From CAWKCE01 sp032127035 (lineage in GTDB: Bacteria; Actinomycetota; Actinomycetes; JAHEKZ01): a DNA stretch of 64,000 bases. Of this stretch, positions 24,509-32,882 are shown piece by piece. The stretch spans positions 248,001 through 312,000 of the forward strand of contig CAWKCE010000005.1 in assembly GCA_963848085.1 (NCBI GenBank). Reading direction: 5' to 3'. Within the stretch, counting starts at the first letter, position 1; the number at the start of each line of letters is the position of its first letter. The position numbers were made by a program, and so were the translations under genes. The notes under the pieces were generated by a model. It was not told the DNA's origin, ran no database searches, and was given only the letters and a program-made list of their open reading frames with translations.

Positions 24509-25441
24509 ATGGTGACGCCGGCGGTGGTGATGGTCGCCGGGATCGCCTGCGCCGTCCTGGGCGGCGACCTGTTCGTCCGCGGCGTGGTGAGCCTGGCCGC
24601 CTGGTGGCGGGTCCCGGCCGGGATCATCGGCGCGACGGTGGCGGCGTTCGCCACGTCCAGCCCGGAGCTGTCCGTGGCGGTGAGCGCCGCGACGCGAGGC
24701 AGCCCCGAGATTGCGCTAGGCGACGCGCTCGGCAGCAACGTGGTGAACATCGGCGTCGTGCTCGGAATCGCTCTCGCGTTCTCGGCCATCACCATGGACC
24801 GCGGTGTCATGGTCCGGGACCTGCCGATGGCGCTGGCCGCCCCGGCCGTCCTCGGGCTGCTCGGACTCGACGGGAACGTCAGCCGAGTCGATGCGGCTGT
24901 GCTCATGGTGCTCTTCCTCGGCTGGTTGATCCAGACCACGCTGGCGGCACGAAACGCACGTGACGCCGTCGTCGCCGTGCTGCAGGAGCGGACTCACGCC
25001 CGCGTGGTCGTCAGCCTGCTCAGCGGCTTGGTGCTCCTAGTGCTGGCCGGTCAACTCATCGTCGTCGCGGCATCGGGCATCAGCGATGCCCTGGGGTGGG
25101 ACGGCTTCGTTGTGGGCGCGGTGTTCGTCGCCATCGGCACCTCCACGCCGGAAATCGCGACCATGCTCGCGGCACGGATTCGCCGGCACGACGAGGTCGG
25201 CGTCGGCACAGTCCTCGGCAGCAATATCTTCAACACGCTGCTCGTCGTGGGGACCGCCGCCCTCATCACTCCGATCGAGGTCGCCCGAGCGGAGATCGAG
25301 ATCGGGATCCTCACCAGCATGCTGGTGGTGGTCCTCGCGATCCCCGGCAGATCCCGACGGCTGGGCCGCTGGCGCAGCGTTCCACTCGTCTCCGCCTACC
25401 TGGCGTTGGTTGCGTTCATCAGCACCGGAAGCGGTACCTGA
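24509..25441 (+). CDS. Calcium/sodium antiporter family membrane protein
   Basis: CaCA-superfamily exchanger of 310 residues, similar to YrbG-type Na+/Ca2+ antiporters. Two internally repeated alpha motifs are visible: AAFATSSPELSVAVSAATRGSPEIALGDALGSNVVNIG and its counterpart VAIGTSTPEIATMLAARIRRHDEVGVGTVLGSNIFNTL, each with the essential acidic residue after (S/T)xPE. About ten hydrophobic helices. The ATG at 24509 follows GAGAGGTGGGG. An in-frame ATG at 24449 lies inside the upstream hairpin and would add 20 unlikely residues. The ion specificity is not certain. It is flanked by related hairpins on both sides and has no obvious link to betaine catabolism. Confidence 0.85.
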   Translation: MVTPAVVMVAGIACAVLGGDLFVRGVVSLAAWWRVPAGIIGATVAAFATSSPELSVAVSAATRGSPEIALGDALGSNVVNIGVVLGIALAFSAITMDRGVMVRDLPMALAAPAVLGLLGLDGNVSRVDAAVLMVLFLGWLIQTTLAARNARDAVVAVLQERTHARVVVSLLSGLVLLVLAGQLIVVAASGISDALGWDGFVVGAVFVAIGTSTPEIATMLAARIRRHDEVGVGTVLGSNIFNTLLVVGTAALITPIEVARAEIEIGILTSMLVVVLAIPGRSRRLGRWRSVPLVSAYLALVAFISTGSGT

Positions 25442-25464
25442 CCGCTCGATGCGCGTTCACCTCT

Positions 25465-25506
25465 GGCGGGATGAGGGTGACAGGAGGGTGTAAGACTCAT
25501 CCCGCC
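25465..25506. repeat. Perfect inverted repeat after the antiporter (copy 2), probable bidirectional terminator
   Basis: GGCGGGATGAG (25465-25475) and CTCATCCCGCC (25496-25506) are perfect 11-base arms around a 20-base loop. It lies between the convergent antiporter and uspA genes and shares its left arm exactly with the hairpin at 24443. Confidence 0.6.
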
Positions 25507-25511
25507 GAGGG

Positions 25512-26408
25512 TCAACGGGAGTCGGGTAGCGGAGGAACCACGGCGACCGGACCGTGCGCGTGGTGGAGCACACTGTGGCTGACCGAGCCCAGCAGCAGCG
25601 AGCGGAAGCCGCCCCGCCCCCGCGTGCCAACGACCAGCAGCTCGGCACCCGACGACGCATCCACCAATGCCCCCACCGGGGACATCTGCGGTACCCACGT
25701 TGCGATGTCGACGTCTGGGTACTTCTCCTGCCAGCCTGCCAGCGTCTCGGCCACGAGCGTCTCGGCCGTCTCGCGTTCGGCCTGCTGCATCTCCGCAGGG
25801 ATCGCTCCGACCCGACCGGGCACGTTCATGTAGGTGATGTCCCAGCCATGCACCGCGGTGAGGCCGACACCTCGCCAGGATGCCTGCTCGACCGCGAAGG
25901 CAAGGGCCGCCTCGGACACCGGCGACCCGTCGACGCCGACCACCACGCGGCCAGCCTGCGAGCCCTTCGCTCCCGCAGGGTCCGACGGCCGGACGACGAC
26001 AGTGGGGCAGGACGCGTGGGACGCCACTTGGACGCTGGTCGACCCGGTCAGCAGATCGACGAACCCCCCGTGACCGCGGGAGCCCAGCACCATCATGTGC
26101 GCGGTGTGGCTCGCCTCGAGCAGGACCGCCGCGGGAGACCCCACCGCCAGCTCACCGCTGACGGTGACCCCGTCGGCGATGGCCGGTGCGCGCTCCAGGG
26201 CCTCGGCCAAGATCGCCTGCGCCGCCTGCTGCCACTCCGGAGCCGGGGTGACGGTGGTCACGACCTGCGCCGGCAGGATCCCGGCAGACCAGGCATGAAC
26301 GACGTCGACCTCTCGGTCACACAGGGCCGCCGTCCGCATGGCCCAGGCCAGCGCATCTCGGCTGCCCGACGAACCGTCATACCCCACCACGATCGGTCTG
26401 CTCGTCAC
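25512..26408 (-). CDS. Universal stress protein, tandem UspA domains
   Basis: Cytoplasmic stress protein of 298 residues with two UspA domains. First: RPIVVGYDGSSGSRDALAWA ... MMVLGSRGHGGFVDLLTGS ... CPTVVVRP. Second: GRVVVGVDGSPVSEAALAFA ... LLVVGTRGRGGFRSLLLGSV ... PVAVVPP. Both keep the ATP-binding G-x-x-G-x(9)-G(S/T)-type segment. GTG at 26408 is preceded by GGGAGGTG, which fixes the start; an open frame extends far upstream but across menD. Tandem USPs of this kind are common in actinobacteria under hypoxia or stationary phase. It is a separate unit after menD. Confidence 0.88.
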   Translation of the reverse strand: MTSRPIVVGYDGSSGSRDALAWAMRTAALCDREVDVVHAWSAGILPAQVVTTVTPAPEWQQAAQAILAEALERAPAIADGVTVSGELAVGSPAAVLLEASHTAHMMVLGSRGHGGFVDLLTGSTSVQVASHASCPTVVVRPSDPAGAKGSQAGRVVVGVDGSPVSEAALAFAVEQASWRGVGLTAVHGWDITYMNVPGRVGAIPAEMQQAERETAETLVAETLAGWQEKYPDVDIATWVPQMSPVGALVDASSGAELLVVGTRGRGGFRSLLLGSVSHSVLHHAHGPVAVVPPLPDSR

Positions 26409-26490
26409 GGCGCACCTCCCGGCGAATCGCTGCCGCTGCTGCCAGCACACCGGTCCGACGCCGCCAGCGTCAGAGGCTTTGGGCCTTACC

Positions 26491-26508
26491 GGAGGCGGGA
26501 ACGCCTCC
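26491..26508 (-). terminator. Hairpin downstream of menD
   Basis: Seven-base stem GGAGGCG / CGCCTCC with a 4-base loop in the 125-base gap between the menD stop and the uspA start (both minus strand). Candidate terminator of menC-menD; no T tract. Confidence 0.4.
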
Positions 26509-26533
26509 CCCGCCGGGCGGTCACCGACCGGGG

Positions 26534-28231
26534 TCAGCTCAACACGGCCCGAGCGGTCACGTCCTGCAGCCTGCGGTGCTCCGGCGCCACCGCGGAACGG
26601 TCGGTGCGCAGCTCCACCACCTGCAGCCCGCCGCGAGGATCCAGTGCCGCGGCCACGGCCTCGGCCACGGTGCCCGCCCGCGTGTGCGGGGTCTGGGTCG
26701 CCCCGCACCAGGCGGCGAGGTCGACCCCGTGGGGGGTGCCGAACACCCGCTCGAACCCGTCGTCTCGACCCCCAGCTCCCGGTTCCAGGAGCCCGAAGAT
26801 GGCACCGCCGTCGTTGTTCACCACGACGTACGTGAGCTCTGGTGTCGGCTCGTCCGGACCCAGCACCAACCCATTGCCGTCGTGCAGTGCGGTGAGATCG
26901 CCGAGGACGGCGAAGGCGCGACCGCCGCCGTCCCGCTGCCAGGCCAGGGCCGCCCCCATGGCCGACGACACGGTCCCGTCGATCCCAGCTGCCCCACGGT
27001 TCGCCATGACGGTGACGCCGTCCCGCGGCGCGGCAGCAAGGAAGTGATCCCGAATCGGCATCGACGAGCCCAGGTAGAGCAACGCGTCCACGGGAAGCGC
27101 CGCCGGCAGGTCGCGCGCCAGGCGCAGCTCGGATCCGGCTGTCGTCGCGAGGACCTCGTCGACCGCCCGGCGGGCCGCGCGCTCGGCGTCCTGCCAGAGC
27201 CTCAGCCACTCCGCGTCCGGGTCGTGGTGACCGTCGGCTGCTGGGAGTGCGGGCAGCACCTGGGCGGCGGTCCGCGTCGCGTCAGCCCAGCGGGCGGTGG
27301 TCGCCACCACAGACACGCCGACCCGGGCGTCCCGCAGCAAGGCGGTGACCGGTCGGGACAGCGTCGGGCGGCCCACGACGAGGACCTGCTCCGGACGGGC
27401 GCGAGCCACGAAGCCCTCGACCCCCAGCAGCAGCGCGCCGGTCGAGATGGCGTTCGGGCCCGAGCGGGCGTTCCCGCTCGGCTCGCTCACCACCGGCCAT
27501 CCGTGCTCCTCGGCGAGTCGGGCAGCCGCGCGCCCGATCGCCGGATCGGCGTCACCCACGACCACCAGGGTGCGAGCGGGAAGGTGCACGTTGGGGGCGA
27601 GCGCGACCGCGGTCTCGGTGTGCGTCCACGGTGCGCCGTCCGGTCGGCCACCGAGCGGTTCCGGCCAGCTCGGGTCGGCATCGGGGACCAGGGGGTCCCG
27701 GAGAGCGACGTTGAGGTGGACCGGCCCGGGGTCGCCGGTCAGGGTGCCACGGGCGGCCGCCCAGGCCCGTCCGGTCAACGCCCGCCAGTAGGCGGTCTGA
27801 CCTTCGACGCGAGCTGGGACGCCGACCTCGGCGAACATCCGCACGGCATCGCCGAAGAGCTTGACCTGGTCGATCGTCTGGTTGGCCCCGGTGGAGCGCA
27901 GCTCGGGAGGTCGGTCCGCCGTCAGCAGCACCAGCGGGACGCCGGACTGGTCGGCCTCCAGGACGGCGGGGTGCAGGTTGGCCGCGGCCGTGCCGGACGT
28001 CGTGACCACCGGCACCGGCACCCCGGACGCCTTTGCCAGCCCTAACGCAAGGTACCCGGCGCTCCGCTCGTCGATCCGTACGTGCAACCGCAGCCGCCCG
28101 GCGACGTCTGCCTCCTGCAGCGCGAGCGCGAGCGGAGCCGACCGCGAACCGGGGGCGAGCACGGCCTCGCGCAGCCCGCAGCGGAGCAGCTCGTCCACGA
28201 GGACCGTCGCCAACGCCGTCGACGGGTTCAT
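26534..28231 (-). CDS. menD: 2-succinyl-5-enolpyruvyl-6-hydroxy-3-cyclohexene-1-carboxylate synthase
   Basis: ThDP enzyme of 565 residues that joins isochorismate and 2-oxoglutarate in menaquinone synthesis. MenD features: EAVLAPGSRSAPLALAL near the N-terminus, HVRIDERSAGYLALGLAKASG, TSGTAAANLHPAVLEA, VNRGAAGID-like segment (ANRGAAGIDGTVSSAMG), the ThDP/metal motif GDLTALHDGNGL and NNDGGAIFGLLEPG. ATG at 28231 overlaps the menC stop (ATGA), which fixes the start; an upstream in-frame ATG at 28288 falls inside menC. It works with MenF at the left edge of the window, which supplies its substrate. Confidence 0.92.
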   Translation of the reverse strand: MNPSTALATVLVDELLRCGLREAVLAPGSRSAPLALALQEADVAGRLRLHVRIDERSAGYLALGLAKASGVPVPVVTTSGTAAANLHPAVLEADQSGVPLVLLTADRPPELRSTGANQTIDQVKLFGDAVRMFAEVGVPARVEGQTAYWRALTGRAWAAARGTLTGDPGPVHLNVALRDPLVPDADPSWPEPLGGRPDGAPWTHTETAVALAPNVHLPARTLVVVGDADPAIGRAAARLAEEHGWPVVSEPSGNARSGPNAISTGALLLGVEGFVARARPEQVLVVGRPTLSRPVTALLRDARVGVSVVATTARWADATRTAAQVLPALPAADGHHDPDAEWLRLWQDAERAARRAVDEVLATTAGSELRLARDLPAALPVDALLYLGSSMPIRDHFLAAAPRDGVTVMANRGAAGIDGTVSSAMGAALAWQRDGGGRAFAVLGDLTALHDGNGLVLGPDEPTPELTYVVVNNDGGAIFGLLEPGAGGRDDGFERVFGTPHGVDLAAWCGATQTPHTRAGTVAEAVAAALDPRGGLQVVELRTDRSAVAPEHRRLQDVTARAVLS

Positions 28232-29232
28232 GCCGCGCCGCTCGGGGAGGCGAGGAATCGGTACGTCGCCTCGAGCCGGTCGTGCCAAGCGGCCAGCCGG
28301 TCAGGCGGCAGCGCCGCCGCCGCGCAGGCGTCGTCGTCGACCGTCACCGGTCGCACCTCCAGACGCCCCGCCACTGGTAGGAATCGGTCAGCGACGACGT
28401 CGAACTTGAGCAATCGACCCGAACCGAGCCCGCAGGCGTACGGCAGCTCCGGCAGCGCTGCGGCGAGTGCCACGCCGGCCGCCAGTCCGACGGAGGTGTC
28501 CAGTGCCGAGGAGACCACGCACGGAAGCTGGTAGTCCTGGGCCACGTCGAGCGAGGCCCGGACTCCGCCGAGCGGGGGAACTTTCAGCACCAGGATGTCC
28601 GCTGCGTCACGCAGACCGACGAGGCGCCGCGGGTCCTCGGCCTTCCGGAGGCCCTCGTCGACCGCGACGGGGACGTCGACACGGCGACGCAGTCGCGCGC
28701 ACCCGGCTAGGTCAGCACACGGCTGCTCCACGTACTCCAGGTCGAACTCCGCCAGCGCGACGAGAGCCTGCTCGGCCTGCGCCACCGACCAGGCCCCGTT
28801 GGCGTCGATGCGGATCCGTCCCTTCGGGCCGAGTGCATCACGGACTGCGCCCACCCGGGCGACGTCGTCGGCGAGGCCCTGCCCGGTCTCACCCACCTTC
28901 ACCTTCACCGCGGCGCAGTCTGCTTCGTGCACCAGCCTCGCCGCGGTGCTTGCCGCTACCGCCGGAACGATGGCGTTGACCGGGACGGTGGCGCGGATCG
29001 GCGACGGCCAGCCGTCGTAGGCGGCCTCGACGGCGGCGGCCAGCCAGCGAGCGGACTCGTTAGTCCGGTACTCGGGGAAGGGGGCGAACTCACCCCAGCC
29101 ACCAGGTCCGTGCAGCAGCAACCCCTCCCGGTGGTCGACACCACGGAACCGGTTCGTGAGCGGCACGGAGAAGCCACGCGAGCCGGCCAGGACCTCAGCA
29201 AGAGGCGGCAAGGTCCAGCTGCGGGTGGACAT
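28228..29232 (-). CDS. menC: o-Succinylbenzoate synthase
   Basis: Enolase-superfamily dehydratase, 334 residues, acting after MenD. Catalytic features: KVKVG (Lys of the K-x-K pair), DANGAW (metal-binding Asp), a following VEQPC strand, VAVDEG (acidic ligand) and the late VLKVPPLGG Lys. These match actinobacterial MenC. ATG at 29232. It overlaps menD by 4 bases, and menB starts upstream on the same strand with only 4 bases between the menB stop and the menC start, so menB-menC-menD form one transcription unit. Confidence 0.9.
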   Translation of the reverse strand: MSTRSWTLPPLAEVLAGSRGFSVPLTNRFRGVDHREGLLLHGPGGWGEFAPFPEYRTNESARWLAAAVEAAYDGWPSPIRATVPVNAIVPAVAASTAARLVHEADCAAVKVKVGETGQGLADDVARVGAVRDALGPKGRIRIDANGAWSVAQAEQALVALAEFDLEYVEQPCADLAGCARLRRRVDVPVAVDEGLRKAEDPRRLVGLRDAADILVLKVPPLGGVRASLDVAQDYQLPCVVSSALDTSVGLAAGVALAAALPELPYACGLGSGRLLKFDVVADRFLPVAGRLEVRPVTVDDDACAAAALPPDRLAAWHDRLEATYRFLASPSGAA

Positions 29233-29236
29233 GAGG

Positions 29237-30109
29237 TCAGGGGCGCTTGGGGAACTTGCCGAAGTCGGGCTTGCGCTTGTCCTGGTAGGCGTTGCGGCCC
29301 TCCTGCGCCTCCTCGGTCATGTAGAAGAGCAGGGTCGCGTCGCCGGCCAGCTGCTGCACTCCCGCCAGACCGTCGTCTGCGGCGTTCATCGACGCCTTCA
29401 GCATGCGCAGTGCCAGCGGCGAGTGGTCCAGCATCTCCCGGCACCACCGAACGGTCTCGAGCTCGAGGTCGGCCAGCGGCACCACCGCGTTGACCAGACC
29501 CCAGTCCAGCGCGGTCTCAGCGTCGTACTGTCGGCACAGGAACCAGATCTCTCGCGCGCGCTTCTGACCGATCTGGGCAGCGAGCAGCCCGGAGCCGTAA
29601 CCCCCGTCGAAGGAGCCGACCTTCGGACCGGTCTGCTGGAACCGGGCGTTGTCCGCCGCGATCGACAGGTCACACACCACGTGGAGGACGTGCCCACCGC
29701 CCACCGCGTAACCGGCGATCATCGCGACCACCGGCTTCGGGGTACGGCGGATCTGCACCTGCAGGTCGAGCACGTTCAGCCGGCCAATCCCCTTGTGGGC
29801 GACGTCGTCGTCACCGAGGTAGCCGTCGTTCCCGCGGATGCGCTGGTCACCGCCGGAGCAGAACGCGAGGTCGCCCTTGCCAGTCAGGATGATCACGCCG
29901 ACCTGGTCGTCGTCGCGCGCCTCGTTGAACGCGTGCTGCAGCTCGAACAAGGTCTGCGGGCGGAAGGCGTTGCGCACCTCGGGGCGGTTGATCGTGATCT
30001 TCGCGATCCCGTTGGCGGTGTGGTACTCGATGTCCCCGTAGTCCCCGGACCGCACCCAGTCGGCACCCGACGTGATCGTCGTCGCAGCAGGGTCGACCTG
30101 GTCGCTCAT
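29237..30109 (-). CDS. menB: 1,4-Dihydroxy-2-naphthoyl-CoA synthase
   Basis: Crotonase-fold enzyme of 290 residues cyclising o-succinylbenzoyl-CoA. MenB-specific segments: EYHTANGIAKITINRPEVRNAFRP, AFCSGGDQRIRGNDGY (oxyanion region), IAGYAVGGGHVLHVVCDLSIA, FQQTGPKVGSFDGGYGS and AREIWFLCRQYDA. It is first in the menB-menC-menD unit, and its promoter overlaps that of the divergent menE. In-frame ATG at 30109 gives the usual length. Confidence 0.93.
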   Translation of the reverse strand: MSDQVDPAATTITSGADWVRSGDYGDIEYHTANGIAKITINRPEVRNAFRPQTLFELQHAFNEARDDDQVGVIILTGKGDLAFCSGGDQRIRGNDGYLGDDDVAHKGIGRLNVLDLQVQIRRTPKPVVAMIAGYAVGGGHVLHVVCDLSIAADNARFQQTGPKVGSFDGGYGSGLLAAQIGQKRAREIWFLCRQYDAETALDWGLVNAVVPLADLELETVRWCREMLDHSPLALRMLKASMNAADDGLAGVQQLAGDATLLFYMTEEAQEGRNAYQDKRKPDFGKFPKRP

Positions 30110-30137
30110 CGGTGGGGGTCCTTCGTCCGGGGGTCAC

Positions 30138-30144
30138 TAGCCTA
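30138..30144. promoter_or_regulatory. Overlapping back-to-back -10 elements between menB and menE
   Basis: The only 41-base gap between divergent menB and menE holds TAGCCT (30138-30143, plus strand) and TAGGCT (complement of 30139-30144, minus strand), offset by one base. The plus-strand box ends 7 bases before the menE GTG, implying a leaderless menE mRNA. No good -35 boxes seen. Confidence 0.45.
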
Positions 30145-30150
30145 GGCCGG

Positions 30151-31341
30151 GTGACGGCCCGCCACCTGCTCGCCCTGGACGCACCCGTCGGGGCCACCGC
30201 GGTCGCGGACCTGATCCCCACTCTGCGGGCCGCCCTGGACGGCTCCGGACCGCCCCTGATGCTGCTCCCGGCCGGGCCGCCGTCGCTTCGGCAGGCGCTC
30301 GTCGACGCGGCCTCCGACGGCCTTCCGACGGAGCCGGACGACATTGCCATGGTCGTCCCGACGTCCGGCTCCACCGGCCCGCCGCGGCTGGCCCTGCTCA
30401 CCCGTGCCGCCCTCGCGGCGTCGGCTGCGGCAACCGCCGAGCGGCTGGGCGGGGCGGGCTCCTACCTGCTGGCGCTGCCGACAACCTCCGTCGCCGGCGT
30501 CATGGTCCTCGTCCGCTCCGTCCTCGCGGGTCACGACGTCGACGTCGTGGACCAGTCGGAGGGCTTCACGCCCGAGGCGTTCTCCCGCGCCGTCACGGTC
30601 ATGCTCGACCGACGCGACGGCTGTGCGCGCCGAAGCGCGCTGGTCCCGACCCAGCTGGCCCGCCTGCTCGACGCCGGTGAAGAGGCAACCGCCGCACTCC
30701 GCGCCCTCGACACGGTCCTCCTCGGTGGGTCTGCTGCCCCGGTCGGGCTGCTCGAGCGGGCACGCGAGGCAGGTGTGAACGTCATCACGACGTACGGGAT
30801 GACCGAGACGTGCGGTGGGTGCGTGTACGACGGTCGGCCACTGCCGGCTACCGAGGTCGCGCTCGACGCCTCCGGGCGGATCCGGCTGCGCGGCCCGACG
30901 CTGTTCGCCGGCTACCTCGGGCGGGCGGATCTGTCCGCGCAGTCCCTCGTCGACGGGTGGTTCTGCACCGACGACCTCGGCCAGCTCGCCGGCGACGGTC
31001 GGCTGCTCATCATCGGCCGGGCGGACGACGTCATCGTGTCTGGCGGGGTGAACGTCTCCCCAGCGCAGGTCGAAACCGCACTTGCTACGCACCCTGGCGT
31101 CGCCGAGGCGGTGGTGGTCCCGCGGCCCGATGCGGAGTGGGGCCAGGTGGTCGTCGCCGTGGTCGAGGTCGAGGGAGCGGCACCGCCCGACCTGGCGGGG
31201 CTCCGGGCGCACCTGCGCGACCACCTGCCGCCAGCGGCGATGCCTCGTGCACTCGTCGTCGTCGACACGCTCCCCCGGCTGCCCTCGGGCAAGCCGGATC
31301 GGGACGCGGTGCGTACGCTCGTCGCCGCAGCCCGGACCTGA
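30151..31341 (+). CDS. menE: o-Succinylbenzoate-CoA ligase
   Basis: Short acyl-adenylating enzyme, 396 residues, activating o-succinylbenzoate for MenB. Motifs: VPTSGSTGPPR phosphate loop, TTYGMTETCGGCVYDG, WFCTDDLG, GRADDVIVSGGVNVSPAQVE and the catalytic Lys near PSGKPDRD. The length is below the 500+ residues of general acyl-CoA ligases, typical of actinobacterial MenE. GTG at 30151 is 7 bases after a -10-like TAGCCT. An earlier in-frame start at 30112 would overlap the promoter. Followed 46 bases later by menA on the same strand. Confidence 0.87.
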   Translation: MTARHLLALDAPVGATAVADLIPTLRAALDGSGPPLMLLPAGPPSLRQALVDAASDGLPTEPDDIAMVVPTSGSTGPPRLALLTRAALAASAAATAERLGGAGSYLLALPTTSVAGVMVLVRSVLAGHDVDVVDQSEGFTPEAFSRAVTVMLDRRDGCARRSALVPTQLARLLDAGEEATAALRALDTVLLGGSAAPVGLLERAREAGVNVITTYGMTETCGGCVYDGRPLPATEVALDASGRIRLRGPTLFAGYLGRADLSAQSLVDGWFCTDDLGQLAGDGRLLIIGRADDVIVSGGVNVSPAQVETALATHPGVAEAVVVPRPDAEWGQVVVAVVEVEGAAPPDLAGLRAHLRDHLPPAAMPRALVVVDTLPRLPSGKPDRDAVRTLVAAART

Positions 31342-31387
31342 ACCGGCCGCGCACCGAGCCGACGCACGCAGCGCGAGGAGTCCCCCG

Positions 31388-32263
31388 ATGGCCACCGCAG
31401 CCCAGTGGTGGGAGGGTGCCCGGCCGCGGACCCTGCCGGCCGCCCTGGCACCGGTGGCGGTAGGTAGTGGCGTTGCCGCCCTCCAGGAGTCCTTCCGGCC
31501 GCTGGCCGCCCTGCTCGCGCTCGTCGTGGCGCTGTCCCTTCAGGTCGGCGTGAACTACGCCAACGACTACAGCGACGGAGTCCGCGGCACCGATGACGAC
31601 CGCGTCGGGCCGTTCCGCCTGACAGCGGGCGGCGCCGCGAACGCGGCTGAGGTGAAGTGGGCGGCCTTCCTGGCGTTCGGCATCGCGACACTGGCTGGGC
31701 TCGTGCTGGTGGTCGCGACCCAGGCCTGGTGGCTGCTGCTCGTCGGCGCAGCCTGTCTGCTGGCGGCCTGGTACTACACCGGCGGCCGTTCGCCCTACGG
31801 CTACCGGGGTCTCGGTGAGGTCAGCGTCTTCGTGTTCTTCGGCCTGGTCGCCGTCACGGGCACCGCTTTCGTCCAGACCGAGCGACTGTCTCTGCTCGCG
31901 GTCGTCGCGTCCGTGCCGGTCGGGCTGCTGGCGGTGTCGCTGCTCGTGGTGAACAACCTGCGCGACGTCCCGACCGATGCGCGGTCCGGGAAGCTCACCG
32001 TTGCGGTACGCATTGGGGAGCCACGCACCCGGGTCCTGTACGCGGTCCTGTTGCTGCTGACCTTGGTGTTCGTGGTGGTGGTCGCCGTCGGATGGGCAGC
32101 GTGGGCCCTCATCGCACTGGCCGGCTTCGTTCCGGTCGCGGTGCCCGTCGGTGCGGTTCTTGCCGGCGCCACGGGGCGCGACCTGATCCCGGTGCTGCGC
32201 GACACCGGCCGGGTCCAGCTGCTGGTCGGGCTCTTGCTGGGGATCGGGCTGGCACTGGGCTGA
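31388..32263 (+). CDS. menA: 1,4-Dihydroxy-2-naphthoate polyprenyltransferase
   Basis: UbiA-superfamily membrane prenyltransferase, 291 residues, attaching the polyprenyl tail to DHNA to give demethylmenaquinone. It begins with the MenA-like WWEGARPRTLPAALAPVAVG. The first Asp-rich motif is in NYANDYSDGVRGTDDDR and the second region is NNLRDVPTDARSGKLT. About nine hydrophobic helices. ATG at 31388 is chosen because it directly precedes the conserved start; the gene lies 46 bases after menE. The final methyltransferase MenG is not in this window. Confidence 0.9.
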   Translation: MATAAQWWEGARPRTLPAALAPVAVGSGVAALQESFRPLAALLALVVALSLQVGVNYANDYSDGVRGTDDDRVGPFRLTAGGAANAAEVKWAAFLAFGIATLAGLVLVVATQAWWLLLVGAACLLAAWYYTGGRSPYGYRGLGEVSVFVFFGLVAVTGTAFVQTERLSLLAVVASVPVGLLAVSLLVVNNLRDVPTDARSGKLTVAVRIGEPRTRVLYAVLLLLTLVFVVVVAVGWAAWALIALAGFVPVAVPVGAVLAGATGRDLIPVLRDTGRVQLLVGLLLGIGLALG

Positions 32264-32273
32264 GGACATCGGA

Positions 32274-32296
32274 TACTATGGAACAAAGGTGTTCCA
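32274..32296 (+). promoter_or_regulatory. TetR promoter and 18-bp operator
   Basis: TACTAT (32274-32279) is a -10 box, with a weak -35 (TGGCAC, 32250-32255) 18 bases upstream. The perfect inverted repeat TGGAACA, AAGG, TGTTCCA (32279-32296) follows it directly, and a half-site GTGTTCCAC lies just before the tetR ATG. This geometry implies autorepression of tetR and the exporter. Confidence 0.6.
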
Positions 32297-32318
32297 AAAC
32301 GATCAGGAGTGTTCCACA

Positions 32319-32882
32319 ATGCCCGCCGACCGGACGCGACGTGCCGTGCTGGACGCCGCGGCCCGCCTGTTCGGCAAGAACTCCACCGCGTCGTTGTCCG
32401 ACGTGGCGGCCGCTGCCGGGGTGGGCCGGACCACGGTGCACCGCTGCTTCGCCACACGCGAGGAGCTGGTACGCGCCCTCGTGGAGGATGCCCTCGACCA
32501 GGTGACCGAGGCGATTGCCGCCGCCCGGCCGGACCGCGGTCCGGCCGACGCTGCGCTGCGTCGGGTGGTCGACGCGGTGGTGCCGATCGGCGTCGAGGTC
32601 CGGTTTCTCACCGCCGAGCCCGAGATGTTCAACGACCCCGCGCTGATGTCCCGCTGGTACGCGACTCTCGAGCCCATCACCGCCGCCGTACGCCGCGGCC
32701 AGGACGACGGCCTGCTGCGCGCGGACCTGCCCACGGCCTGGATCGTCGACCTGCTAGCCGGGGCGATCGTCACCGCGTGGGACTCCGTCGACGAGGGTCG
32801 GCTCGCCCCACGGGAGGCGCCCGGCCTGGTGTTTTCCAGCGTCCTGTTCGGCGTGACCCGGCCCCGGGACGAGGCGCGATGA
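32319..32882 (+). CDS. TetR-family repressor
   Basis: TetR regulator of 187 residues. The helix-turn-helix is near residues 22-48 (SLSDVAAAAGVGRTTVHRCFATREELV). The rest is an alpha-helical ligand domain with a WYATLEPI segment. ATG at 32319; an in-frame ATG ten codons earlier lies beyond the operator half-site and is less likely. An 18-base perfect palindrome lies 23 bases upstream. The stop overlaps the start of the exporter gene (ATGA), so repressor and transporter are co-expressed and the exporter substrate is the likely inducer. Confidence 0.87.
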   Translation: MPADRTRRAVLDAAARLFGKNSTASLSDVAAAAGVGRTTVHRCFATREELVRALVEDALDQVTEAIAAARPDRGPADAALRRVVDAVVPIGVEVRFLTAEPEMFNDPALMSRWYATLEPITAAVRRGQDDGLLRADLPTAWIVDLLAGAIVTAWDSVDEGRLAPREAPGLVFSSVLFGVTRPRDEAR

